Positions 17,212-26,800 of a stretch of 64,000 nucleotides of DNA are shown here, one piece after another (within the stretch, counting starts at the first letter, position 1; each line of letters starts with the position of its first letter). Origin of the DNA: Archangium gephyra (lineage in GTDB: Bacteria; Myxococcota; Myxococcia; Myxococcales; Myxococcaceae); contig QFQP01000010.1 of the NCBI GenBank assembly GCA_003243425.1, positions 62,001 to 126,000 on the forward strand, written 5' to 3'. The translations under genes were made by a program, and so were the position numbers. The notes under the pieces are model-generated. The model worked only from the letters and a program-made list of their open reading frames with translations, ran no database searches and was not told the origin of the DNA.

Positions 17212-19017
17212 CTACTCGTCGTGCCGCAGCGGCTCGAACTGGGGAATGTTGTTCCTGATGAGGTTGCCCCACAGGTTCCGCTTCTTCGCGTACGTCTCGA
17301 GCATCTCCTGCGAGAGGTGATTCTCGGGCCCGAACGTGGGCACCGGCTTGCCGTCCTTCAGCACCGCCTTGCCGTTCGCGTCGCGCTCGATCGTGTACTG
17401 AATGAAGCCGTTCGCGGGGTCGGCCTTGTCGTGCTCGAAGGCGGCCATCAGGTCGGTGGCGAGCTCCTTCGACTTCACGACGGCACCGACCTCCGAGTTC
17501 ACGAAGCCCGAGAGCAGATCGAGGTTGTAGGTGCTGATCACCGTCTCGTCGTCATCGATGACCGCGCTCTTGGTGTGGAACTTCCGGTCGCCGGTGGCGA
17601 CGTAGATGTTCGCGGTGGGGCAGCGCTGCAGAATCGTCTGCCAGTCTTCGAGGAAGAAGGCCTGGGTGACGTCCGAGTCGGTCGAGAGCGGGCTGTTGGT
17701 GATGATGTCGATCTTCACGCCGCGCTCCGACGCGCGCTGCAGCGCCGACATCATGTCCTTCGTGAGCACCACGTACGGGTTCTGCACGACGATGCGGTTC
17801 TTCGCGCCTTCGACCAGCGCCAGCAGCGAGGGCGCGATGTTGTTCACGCGCTGACCTGAAGCCGCCGAGGTCTGATCGATGATCTTCGCCTGGGTGTCGT
17901 GCTGCTTGGTCTGGTTCTGCACGTAGGCCGCGCGGCTGCCGCGGGTCTCGGCGTGCTTGACGAGCGCGAGCGCCTGCTCGGTGAGGAACTCCACGTCGGA
18001 AGACGACGGCTCACGATTCACGGTCTTGCCGGTCTCGGCGAGCGCGAGCTTCACGAACTGATCAGCCATCGACTTCTGCAGCGCGGGGTCGGTGCGGAGC
18101 TTGTCTTTCGTCGCGGCGTCGAGCGCGGGCGCCTTGGTCCACGCGTTCATCAGCTCGTACGCACCGACGAGTTGAATGTCCTTCTTCGACCAGTTGCCGA
18201 GGAAGTCCTTCGTCACGGCCTGCGACGCGTCGCCGTTCTTGAGCTCGGCTTCGAAGGCTTCGGTGAGGCCCTTCGCGGTGCCCTCGCCGTCGAGGAGCAC
18301 GTCCATGTCGCGCCACGCGCCCTTCATGTCTTTGGGGCTGGCGAAGTAGTCCTGCGCGATGTTGCGGCCGCCGGTGATGCCGACCTTGTTGTCGGCCACG
18401 AGGATCTTGTCGTGGTTGCTGGCGAGCGCCGAGTAGTCGCCCTTGAGCGGGCGGTCGAGCACCGGGTGGTACACGTACGCTTCGCCGCCATGGTTCACGA
18501 GCTCTTCGAGGTAGTCGCGGCCCTTGAGCGGCGCCTTGAAGCCCTTGGAGCCGAAGGTGTCGGCCATGGCGTCGACGGACACGCGGACCTTCACGCCTTC
18601 CATCTGCTTCTTGAGCAGGCCGCCGAGGAAGGCGAAGCCGTAGGGGTCCTTCTCCATGATGAAGTAGGTCGCGTCGAGGGAGGTCTTCGCGTTCTCGATG
18701 ACGTCGAGGCGCGCGTTCCACGAGTCGAGACCGTCGTCGAGGATGCGGGCCTTCGCGGGGCCGCCGGGCGCCTTGATGGAGTCGAAGGCCACGGCGGTGC
18801 TGGCGGAGCTCTTCGCGGCCGGCGCGGTGCCGTCGAGCGCTGCGGTGCGCGGCGAGGTGATGGTGCCGTCGAAGCCGGTGCCTCTGGTCGAAGCAGCCGG
18901 TGCGTTGGTGCCCCCGGTCTTCGACGTGGGGTTGACTTCAGCCGTCTTCGTCGGAGTGGTCGTCGGGCGCGCAACGGGAACGTCGGGAGTGCCATCCTTC
19001 TTCGGGCCGATGGGCAT
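17212..19017 (-). CDS. Phospholipase D-like protein with two HKD motifs
   Basis: A 601-residue protein. Residues 1-85 are a Pro/Thr/Ala-rich, probably disordered, leader without a signal peptide. HKD motif 1 is at 202-218 (HDKILVADNKVGITGGRN; His202, Lys204, Asp209) and motif 2 starts at His481 (HTKSAVIDDDETVISTYNLD; Lys483, Asp488), so both halves of a PLD active site are present. Between them is an insert of about 250 mostly helical residues. The family includes cardiolipin synthases, phospholipases and nucleases; the low-complexity leader and lack of membrane helices argue against cardiolipin synthase. The substrate is unknown. It appears monocistronic with its own terminator. Confidence 0.85.
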   Translation of the reverse strand: MPIGPKKDGTPDVPVARPTTTPTKTAEVNPTSKTGGTNAPAASTRGTGFDGTITSPRTAALDGTAPAAKSSASTAVAFDSIKAPGGPAKARILDDGLDSWNARLDVIENAKTSLDATYFIMEKDPYGFAFLGGLLKKQMEGVKVRVSVDAMADTFGSKGFKAPLKGRDYLEELVNHGGEAYVYHPVLDRPLKGDYSALASNHDKILVADNKVGITGGRNIAQDYFASPKDMKGAWRDMDVLLDGEGTAKGLTEAFEAELKNGDASQAVTKDFLGNWSKKDIQLVGAYELMNAWTKAPALDAATKDKLRTDPALQKSMADQFVKLALAETGKTVNREPSSSDVEFLTEQALALVKHAETRGSRAAYVQNQTKQHDTQAKIIDQTSAASGQRVNNIAPSLLALVEGAKNRIVVQNPYVVLTKDMMSALQRASERGVKIDIITNSPLSTDSDVTQAFFLEDWQTILQRCPTANIYVATGDRKFHTKSAVIDDDETVISTYNLDLLSGFVNSEVGAVVKSKELATDLMAAFEHDKADPANGFIQYTIERDANGKAVLKDGKPVPTFGPENHLSQEMLETYAKKRNLWGNLIRNNIPQFEPLRHDE

Positions 19018-19401
19018 GGAGCCGGTTGCTGGCTGCTGTGTGCCGATGTCGGCAACAGGTCGGTGGCTTTCTCAATCAGCGAGAAATGAAGCTTCACTCT
19101 GAACTGTCAAAACGTTCGACAGCGCGAGCGAAGCCGACGCCGGGGAAAGCGGGTGCCGAGTTCCAAAGAGGTTGGTGCGAGGGCTCGAGCGTCAGCGCCA
19201 ACAGTACTCGGCGACATCGAGGGCGACAGCGACGTCATCGATGCGTTTCTCGCGGTTGATCATCGAGTGAGCCGAGCAGATCGATTCCGGCGTCCGCAGG
19301 CCCGCATAGAAAGATGAATGGACAACCGTTCAGTAGGTCGCTGTGGGCGGGCGTCTGACGCCATGTAGGTGCAACGCGAAGCTGATTGGCGGCCGGTTTG
19401 A
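19018..19401. other. Intergenic region, no convincing gene
   Basis: 384 bp upstream of the PLD gene. The only frame with any protein-like look (19153-19317, plus strand; LGDIEGDSDVIDAFLAVD) has no recognisable domain and no good ribosome-binding site. The right side should hold the PLD promoter. Two TGATCA sites occur, the second at the very end where it supplies the stop codon of the gene to the right. Confidence 0.4.
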
Positions 19402-20118
19402 TCAGCGTTCTGCGTACGCGGTGAGCTCTGAGTACCCAACGAACGGCCGCGAGCGGACCTCTTCGACCTGCGCCTTTTCCTGCTCGAGTGACGCCTTCAT
19501 CGCCTCGGTCGCTGCGGGGAATTCGTTCCTGGCGATGAACGCTTCCGACGAGGCGACGAGCGAGTCCTTGTGCGCGAGTTCGTGTGCACGCGTGTCGAGT
19601 TTCACGGTCTGAGGCCGCAACTCGAGGAGGATCAACTGACCGCCCGGCATCTTCACGTGCATCTGCGGTGGCAACCGCGCGAGTGCGTTGACGCTGATGT
19701 TCTCGAACGACATGCGAATCGAACCGTCGACAAAGGAGAGCTTCGGCTGCTCGCCCTGATCAGCGACGGCCCACGTCGGGCTCATCGTCACCTTCGCGTT
19801 CTTGAGGTCATTCACGAAGACGTCCATCGAAAGCGGCGCGACCTCGAGTGACTTCAACGGCACCGAGACCTCGAGTGCAGAGCCCTTGTTCGCCGCGAAG
19901 TCGTAGTGAGGCACCGTCACGCTCTCGAGCTTCACGGTCTGGCGCGGGTTCGCGATGGTGCGGTGCTTCGTCGCTCCAGGTGCAGGGACGAAGCTGTCGT
20001 TCGGACTGTCGGCGGGTGCAGTCCACTTCGATGGCGGCGAGGACTGCTGCGGTTTGGGGGGCTCGTTGGACTTCGGGGCGACGCCGACTGCAGGGCCGCT
20101 TCGGCTCACGGTCGTCAT
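19402..20118 (-). CDS. Hypothetical protein
   Basis: 238 residues starting MTTVSRSGPAVGV. The first 75 residues are Pro/Ser/Lys-rich and probably disordered. After that comes a beta-rich part (VKLESVTVPHYDFAANKG, LEVSVPLKSLEVAPLSMDVFVNDLKNA) and a charged helical end (ATEAMKASLEQEKAQVEEVRS). No signal peptide or membrane helix is seen and I do not recognise the family. The disordered leader resembles that of the PLD protein next door in composition, so both may be handled by the same export or scaffold system; that is speculation. A longer start exists but lies inside a dispersed repeat. Confidence 0.55.
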   Translation of the reverse strand: MTTVSRSGPAVGVAPKSNEPPKPQQSSPPSKWTAPADSPNDSFVPAPGATKHRTIANPRQTVKLESVTVPHYDFAANKGSALEVSVPLKSLEVAPLSMDVFVNDLKNAKVTMSPTWAVADQGEQPKLSFVDGSIRMSFENISVNALARLPPQMHVKMPGGQLILLELRPQTVKLDTRAHELAHKDSLVASSEAFIARNEFPAATEAMKASLEQEKAQVEEVRSRPFVGYSELTAYAER

Positions 20119-20296
20119 GAACCGCCGTTTCGACGACGCGAGGTGGCCAGGGAAGTCTCTGACGCGAAGTCGGTGGGTTCGTGGCCAATCTGCCTCGAAG
20201 AGCGAAGGGGTTCGGTTGGCGTTGCGCCGCGCTCGACTCCCGCTGGCCCCGCGACCTCGGACACGGGGCCCTCGACTCGAGGTCCCGAGAGGACGA

Positions 20297-20433
20297 CCTT
20301 TTTCAGGCTCGTACTCATTCCGAGCAAAGAACACGTCGGTTTGCCTACGAGGTCGAAAAGGCGAGCCGGCCCCGACACCTCTCACGAAGCCTGGTGAACC
20401 GCGTGACGAGAAGTGTCGTGCCTGGGAGCCGAC
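20297..20433 (+). repeat. Dispersed repeat, copy 1
   Basis: About 137 bp that match, in reverse orientation, the sequence at 51866-51990. Shared blocks include cctttttc-ggctcgtactc-ttccg, gtcggtttgcctacga, gcctggtgaa-cgcgtgacg and gtgtcgtgcc-gggagccg, with a small insertion in this copy. It occupies most of the 355-bp gap between two genes. Both copies can be read as similar peptides (TRRFAYExEK...LVxRVTxxVVPGSR), but neither has a clear start or ribosome-binding site, so it is probably a non-coding mobile or palindromic element. Confidence 0.75.
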
Positions 20434-20473
20434 CGTTCGTCGCGCCCGCTGGTGAACGCCCCTCACCGCTCCC

Positions 20474-20956
20474 TCAAGGATCCCAGAGATACGAGTCGGC
20501 AATCGGCGGCGGCACGAAGCCCGGCGTCACGGCGTGCGGAGACCGAATGCCCGTCCTCAACAAGTCGCGCGCACGCTCCATCAGGTGAAGCAGGCGCGGC
20601 CACTCGTCGCGGAACTCCAGCTTGAAGAGACCGTGAAAGAACACCTCGTATTGATCCAACACCTTCAACGCGGGCTTCGCTTCGGCGGTCAAAGACCACT
20701 GCACGTAGCGACCTTCACCTTCGCGCCGCACGAGACCACGCTCCATCAACCACTCGAGCGAACGCTGAACGTCCTGACGCCTGCGACACGTTCGCTCGGC
20801 AAGCGCTGTCCCGCTGAGTCGCTGCGCCCGTCTCAACCACCACACCAACGGCCACGTCGAATGTGTCAGCCCTGCAGCGCGCGACACCCGATTCATCGGT
20901 TCACACGCCGCGCTCAACACCTGCTCCACCAACATCAACCCACTCGGTTCACCCAT
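20474..20956 (-). CDS. Winged-helix (MarR-like) regulator
   Basis: 160 residues from the ATG preceded by GAGGG at seven bases. The middle part AQRLSGTALAERTCRRRQDVQRSLEWLMERGLVRREGEGRYVQWSLT is a winged helix-turn-helix with a typical wing, followed by LTAEAKPALKVLDQYEVFFHGLF. It lies 53 bp downstream of the large GT-C-like membrane gene on the same strand and may be in its operon. The ligand and target are unknown. The C-terminus (PPPIADSYLWDP) is Pro-rich. Confidence 0.6.
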   Translation of the reverse strand: MGEPSGLMLVEQVLSAACEPMNRVSRAAGLTHSTWPLVWWLRRAQRLSGTALAERTCRRRQDVQRSLEWLMERGLVRREGEGRYVQWSLTAEAKPALKVLDQYEVFFHGLFKLEFRDEWPRLLHLMERARDLLRTGIRSPHAVTPGFVPPPIADSYLWDP

Positions 20957-21009
20957 CGCCACGCCCTCCTCCAACGAGAAGGCGACTTCATCGCATGCGG
21001 GTATGACAT

Positions 21010-22998
21010 CTACTTCTGCTCGGTCAGCACGCGCGCCCACGACTCGTACTCGGCGCGGTCGACCGGCTCCGTCGCCGACTTCGCGAGCGCGCTCAACACC
21101 GGGAGCACCGACTTCTCCCCCGCGGCCGCAGCGCGCAGCGCCTGCACCCGCGCGACTGCGTCTTCACCATTTTCAGCAGCGGCCAACGCTCGCAGCGCGC
21201 GCAGTGACGATGGCGTCTGATCATCGAGCGCGCTGATCACTTCATCGAGCACCGCCGCGCGCGGCTTCGCTTCGAGCTTCGCCAGCGCCAACTGGAGCGG
21301 ACCCAACGCCGCCGGAAAACCCGACGACAAAGCGCGTGACAACAACCTCGCAGCTCCCACCGCATCACCACTCTTCTCGCGCGCCGTCCCCACCAGCACC
21401 ATCAACGCCGTCCACCGCGGTTGTGAGACCAACAACGTCTCCAACTTCGCCACGTCGACCGCGCGGCCGCACCGCACCGCCGCCGCCTGCGCGAGGAAGG
21501 TGATGAACGCGTCACCCGCAGGCTGCAGACGCGCGAGGTCGGCCCCGAACGCCGCGTCATCGCAACTGCGCTCCGTCACGAACATCGGCGAGCACACGTC
21601 GATCGTCGTCAACGGAGCGACCCCCTTCGCGAACGCCGCATACCGCGCGTTCACCGCCACCGGCGCCAGCGACCCTTCACTGAGCACCGCCCCACACGCC
21701 GCCGAACGCTCGACGATCGCGCCCTGCACGTTCATCGCCGCGAACGAGCGCTTGAGACATTCAGGCCTCGCAAGACAGTCACGCGACAGCGCAAACGCCG
21801 CATCGTCGAACACCATCGGCGTTCGTGAATCGATGCTCACCCGCAGCCGACCATCGCTGATCAGCCCCACCGCCGCGCCCACCTCGAACGACGTCCACAC
21901 CGTCGCGCCGTCGGGCATCGCGTTCACCGCTTCGCGCGGCAGCTCGCTCGACTTCACCGAGAACGAGAGGAACGGCCCGACCCGCTTCTCGAGGCGCACC
22001 GTCACCCACGTCAACGTGAGCAACGCCACACCGAGCGCCGTCACGCTCACGAAGCGCCGCCGGCTCGCGACCTTCAACGTCAACGCCAGCTGCGGCATCA
22101 GCAACAACGCCCACCACGCGACGCCGCGAACTGAAGTGCTCGCCACGAGGAGCCCCAGCCCGAGGAACGCGAGCGACGACCACGTCCACGCGCCGCTCAG
22201 CGCGCCGAGCAACGCCACCACCGTCAGCGCCGCCGCGATGAAGTGGTACGGCGCACCCGCCGGGTTGAAGTCAGCCCACGTGGGGTCTGCCATGTCGACG
22301 ATGTGCGCCACGGCATCACCGCTCACGTGACTCGACACGAAGCTCGCGATTCCGAAACCTGCCGGCCCGCTGATCAACGCGACCACCACCAGCGCCAACA
22401 CACCGCCCAGCCGCGGCCACTTCGACAGCGGCGCGTTCAACACCGCGGCCACGAACATCGGCACCGCGAGCACGAACGTGCCGTGCGTCTGCGCCCACAG
22501 CACCTCGACGGCGAACAACGCCACCACGCGCGGCCACGAGCACCGGCGCACCACCGCCACCGAGAGCGCCATGAACATCGCCGCCCACGCGAGCGCCAAC
22601 GTCTCCGGGCGCTCCTTGATGCGCACGCTCAACGCCGCGAGCACGAACGCGGTCACCGCAGGCACCAGGAGCCCGCGACCGAAGCGCGAGACCGCGAACA
22701 CCAGCGCCACGGCTGCGAGCGCGCCACACGCGCACACGAACCACGCGACGCCCACTTCCCCGCCCTGCCAGCTGAACCACGCGAGCACGTCCCACAGCCA
22801 CTCCGGCACCGACAACGAACGCGGAACACCGAACGTGAACGCCGACGGCTCGACCACCGTGCGACTGCCTTCACGCGCCACCGCGCGCCCGAGCATCAGG
22901 TGCCAGAAGAGATCATTCTCCACGAGCTGTCGGCTCGAGATCACGAACGCCCAGAGCGCCGCGACGAAGCCGCTGATCAACGGAAGATGACGACGCAC
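21010..22998 (-). CDS. Multipass membrane protein, GT-C-like with TPR-like tail
   Basis: 662 residues with a GTG start. Roughly 10-11 hydrophobic helices span residues 5-345. Just after the first helix is NDLFWHLMLGR, comparable to the acidic D/E-x-x-W-H-L motif of GT-C glycosyltransferase-like proteins in this position. Residues 360-480 form a periplasmic-type domain with several cysteines (DCLARPECL, SAACGAV, DVCSPMF), and the last 150 residues are Ala-rich TPR-like helices. It probably handles lipid-linked sugars, but no donor or acceptor can be named. The SMI1-like gene upstream on the same strand ends 11 bp before it, so they are likely co-transcribed. Confidence 0.7.
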   Translation of the reverse strand: MRRHLPLISGFVAALWAFVISSRQLVENDLFWHLMLGRAVAREGSRTVVEPSAFTFGVPRSLSVPEWLWDVLAWFSWQGGEVGVAWFVCACGALAAVALVFAVSRFGRGLLVPAVTAFVLAALSVRIKERPETLALAWAAMFMALSVAVVRRCSWPRVVALFAVEVLWAQTHGTFVLAVPMFVAAVLNAPLSKWPRLGGVLALVVVALISGPAGFGIASFVSSHVSGDAVAHIVDMADPTWADFNPAGAPYHFIAAALTVVALLGALSGAWTWSSLAFLGLGLLVASTSVRGVAWWALLLMPQLALTLKVASRRRFVSVTALGVALLTLTWVTVRLEKRVGPFLSFSVKSSELPREAVNAMPDGATVWTSFEVGAAVGLISDGRLRVSIDSRTPMVFDDAAFALSRDCLARPECLKRSFAAMNVQGAIVERSAACGAVLSEGSLAPVAVNARYAAFAKGVAPLTTIDVCSPMFVTERSCDDAAFGADLARLQPAGDAFITFLAQAAAVRCGRAVDVAKLETLLVSQPRWTALMVLVGTAREKSGDAVGAARLLSRALSSGFPAALGPLQLALAKLEAKPRAAVLDEVISALDDQTPSSLRALRALAAAENGEDAVARVQALRAAAAGEKSVLPVLSALAKSATEPVDRAEYESWARVLTEQK

Positions 22999-23009
22999 GG
23001 TGCGCGAAC

Positions 23010-23726
23010 CTACTTCCCGAGGAGTGCGTCGGCGAACGCGGCGAAGTTCTCGAACTCGCGTTCGCCGCTCACCACCTTCGCGTTCAACAGGTCCGTCCGC
23101 GAACCGACCAGCTTCACCGCTTCACCAATGCGAATGCCGTCGGCCTCTTCGCTCCACTGCGCGACCGACGCGAGGAACGGCTCGTCACCCACGAAGACAC
23201 CGTCGACCGTCGCGTAGAACGCCGCGAGCTCGCGCGGGAACGCAGCCCCCGTGGCCGCTTCGTACATCGCCGCCGCTTCGAACAACTCGAGCGCATCGGG
23301 CTCGCCCAGCCCGTACGACGGCGCCCCCAACTTCAAGTGCCGCGGCCCGTCGTTCACTTCATCGAGCCGCGACAGAATCGACAGCCATTGCGCCGACAGA
23401 CCTTCACGTGAACCCCGCGGCGCGAAGTCGGTGAGCTTCAGTTCCTCCAACTTCCCCAGCTCGGTCGCCACGTGGTGCAGCAGCAGCTCCTTCACGGCGT
23501 TCCCCTGGGCGCGAAAGAACTGCTTCCACTTCACCAGCTGCGCGACGAGCGCTTGAGCCACGACCGGAAAATCGGCGACCTCGAGCTGATCAACCGGCGC
23601 ACCGAACAACGGCATCGTCACGTCGCCGCGCACCGCCATCAACGCTTCGACCAGCTCATGCAGCGCACCGAGGTCGGGCCCGGGAGCGCGCGCGTTCACC
23701 TGCTCCATCACCCACGACGTCTCCAT
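23010..23726 (-). CDS. SMI1/KNR4-like protein
   Basis: 238 residues, no signal peptide. The segment ATGAAFPRELAAFYATVDGVFVG (about residues 155-178) is the core of the SMI1/KNR4 (SUKH) fold: an aromatic-rich helix followed by the Asn/Asp-Gly turn. The N-terminal 120 residues are helical and unrecognised (MEQVNARAPGPDLGALHELVEALM). SUKH proteins are often immunity proteins in toxin systems, but no toxin gene is adjacent, so a housekeeping role is as likely. It is followed after 11 bp by the GT-C-like membrane gene. Confidence 0.55.
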   Translation of the reverse strand: METSWVMEQVNARAPGPDLGALHELVEALMAVRGDVTMPLFGAPVDQLEVADFPVVAQALVAQLVKWKQFFRAQGNAVKELLLHHVATELGKLEELKLTDFAPRGSREGLSAQWLSILSRLDEVNDGPRHLKLGAPSYGLGEPDALELFEAAAMYEAATGAAFPRELAAFYATVDGVFVGDEPFLASVAQWSEEADGIRIGEAVKLVGSRTDLLNAKVVSGEREFENFAAFADALLGK

Positions 23727-23861
23727 GCGCGCTTCTTACTGACGCGTGGTGATTTCTCAGCCGTCGAGAATCGGCTGATCCGCTCCCGGCCGTGCTCTTG
23801 ACGTACCTCTGCACACACCCGTAAGGCCGAACGCGTTCACTCACGGGGAAGAGGTCAGTTC

Positions 23862-26800
23862 TTGCGTCATTTCGTCATCGCGCTGTGTGCGCTCCTGCCG
23901 TCGTTTGCTGCCGGTCAGGTCATCATCAACCCCAGCGGCGGCACGACTGCCACCAACGGCATCCGCACCATCATCGGCAACACGGGGCAGATCCAGGTGC
24001 TGCGGCTCAACTCGGGCCAGCTCTACAACCCGGGGCTGACCGCCGGAGCCACGACCAACGCCTCGATGACCAACGGCGTGTACCTCGCCGTGGGCAACAC
24101 CGTGGTGGGCCCGCAGAACTTCGCGACCGTCGCGAGCCCCGGCGTGACGCTGCTGGCGTGGACGCCCGTGTCGAACACGCTCACGCCCCAGGCCAACGGC
24201 AGCGGCACCGCGACCACCGTGCTGCGCGCCACGGTCGGAGGCCGCAACTACGACCTCACCATCACCTGGAACTACACGTTCCCGAACGACTTCGTCATCG
24301 TCACCCACTCGCTGGCGATCCCCACCGGGAACACGGCGACCGTGCGCCTGTACCACGTGTTCGACGCCTACCTCGCCGCTGACGACTTCGGCCCCAGCTT
24401 CTTCTCGCTCGGGCCGCCGGCGCTGGTCGGTGGCTACCGGCCTTCGGCGAACCTCGTCGAGGCGTGGCGCTACCGCGGCGGCATCAATTGGACCGGTTAC
24501 TTCGCCGGCTACTACGCGTGCCTGTTCGACGCCGCCGACTGCCCCGCGGGCCAGAACAACTCGGTCAACTCGGCGGGCACCTTCACCAACTACGTCGAGG
24601 CCAGCAGCACCATCGACAACTCGTTCGGCATCATGTGGAACTTCGGCGCGGCGCCGGGCACCTACAGCTCGCAGAACGATCTCACGTTCTATTCGTACCA
24701 GCCGCAGCTCTCGAAGCGCTTCGGCGCCTCTGCGCTCACCGTGCCGCAGAGCACGTCGCTCACCTTCACCATCGACAACGTGCCCGGCGCGCTCCCGCAG
24801 TCGAACCTCGGCTTCACCGACAACCTGCCCGCGGGCCTGAGCATCTCGAGCGCGGTGCTCAGCAACACCTGCAACGGCACCGTCACCACCTCCAGCGGCG
24901 CGGCCATCGGCGTGGGCGCCACCTCGGTACGGCTCAACGCCGGCTCGATGGCCAGCGGCACCGCGCGCTGCACCATTCAGGTGCAGGTCACCTCGTCGAC
25001 GCCGGGCGCGTACACCAACGGCCGCAACAACATCACCGGCCTGTCGGTGCTCGAGAACCAGGTGTCTGACCAGACGCTCGCCGTCGTGCAGGGCGCGCCG
25101 GTGGTGCGCCTCAACACGCCGGGCACCATCAACGCCGGCAACGCCACCGCCTACACCGTGTCCGGCTCGTGCCAGGACTCCAACGGCGTGGTCACCGTGC
25201 GCGTGGGCACCGTGACGACCACCACGCCCTGCTCGTCGAGCGTCTTCACCACCAACCTCAACGTGGCGGGCATCGCTGACGCTGCCAGCCTGGCGGTCTC
25301 GGCCTCGCAGACCAACGCCGCCGGCACCGGCACCGACTCCAGCAACACGCGCAAAGACACCACCGCCCCGGGTACGCCCGCGTTCACCTCGCCCGGCAAC
25401 GGCGCGGTCACCAACGACAACACGCCCACCTTCGAAGGCACCGGCGAGCCCGGCGCCACCATTCGCGTCACCGACGGCAACAACGAAGTGTGCACCGCGG
25501 TGGTGAACGCCGGCGGCAGCTGGACGTGCACCGCCACGCAGTTGAACGACGGCACCGCGACGGTGGTGGTGCGCGCCACCGATGCCGCCGGCAACACCGG
25601 CCCCGCCTCGCCCGGCCGCACCCTCACCATCGACACCACGGCGCCCGCGGCTCCCGTCATCACCAACCCCGCGAACGCGGCGGTGGTGGCCCCCAACCCC
25701 AGCATCAGCGGCACCGCCGAAGCCGGCGCCACCGTGCTGGTGTTCGAGAACAGCACGCAGCTGTGCAGCACGCCGGCCGACGCGTCGGGTCAGTGGAGCT
25801 GCCCCACCACACTGGGCATCGGCAGCCACACCGTCACCGCGCGCCAGTTGGACGCGGCCAACAACTCGGGCCCGGTCTCGGCGGCGCGCACCTTCTCGGT
25901 CGACAACGTGCCCACCGTTCGCCTCAACACGCCGGCGGCCATCAACATCGCCAACGCCACCGCGTTCCCCGTGTCGGGTACCTGCACCACCGCGGCGGGC
26001 GTGGTCACCGTGAAGGTCGGCACGCTGCCGGCCGTCACCACCAGCTGCACCGCGGGCCTCTTCAGCCGCTCGGAGAACGCGGCGTCGCTCACCGACAGCA
26101 GCATCATCGTCATCACCGCGTCGCAGACCAACGCCACCGGCACCGGCACCGACACGCGCAACACCGTGAAGGACACCGTGGCCCCCACCACGCCGACGGT
26201 CACCACGCCCGTCGAGAACACGTTCACCAACACCACCACGCCGACCTTCACCGGCTCGGGCGAGCCGGGCAGCACGGTGGTGGTCAGCCGCGGCGGCACC
26301 GAGCTGTGCCGCACCCAGGTGCCCGTCACCGGCCAGTGGGCGTGCACGTCGACGGCGCTCGTGCCCGGGCAGGTGCAGGTCACCGTGCGCGCCACCGACA
26401 CCGCTGAAAATCAGTCGGCCGTCTCGCCGACGCGCACCTTCACCATCGACATCAGCGCGCCCACCGAGCCCACCATCGTGGCGCCGGCGCAGAACGCCAA
26501 CGTGGCGCCGCTGCCGGCGCTGTCGGGCTCGGCCGAGCCGCTCAGCCAGGTGAACGTGTTCGAAGGCACCGCGCTGGTCTGCAGCGTGACCGCCGACGGC
26601 TCGGGCAACTGGAGCTGCCCCACCACGCTGGCCACCGGCCCGCACACCATCGTCGCGCGGCAGGTCGACCGCGCCGGCAACGTGTCGAACGCCTCGGCGC
26701 CGCGCACCTTCTCGGTCGAAGGGCTGCCCAACGTGCTGCTCAACACGCCGGCCGACATCACCAGCGGCAACGCGGCCAACTACGTGGTCACCGGCGCGTG

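Noticed and set aside
20181..20588. Plus-strand 135-codon frame through dispersed repeat copy 1
   Set aside because: No ribosome-binding site or domain, and the similar reading in copy 2 follows from DNA homology; kept as a repeat, not a gene.
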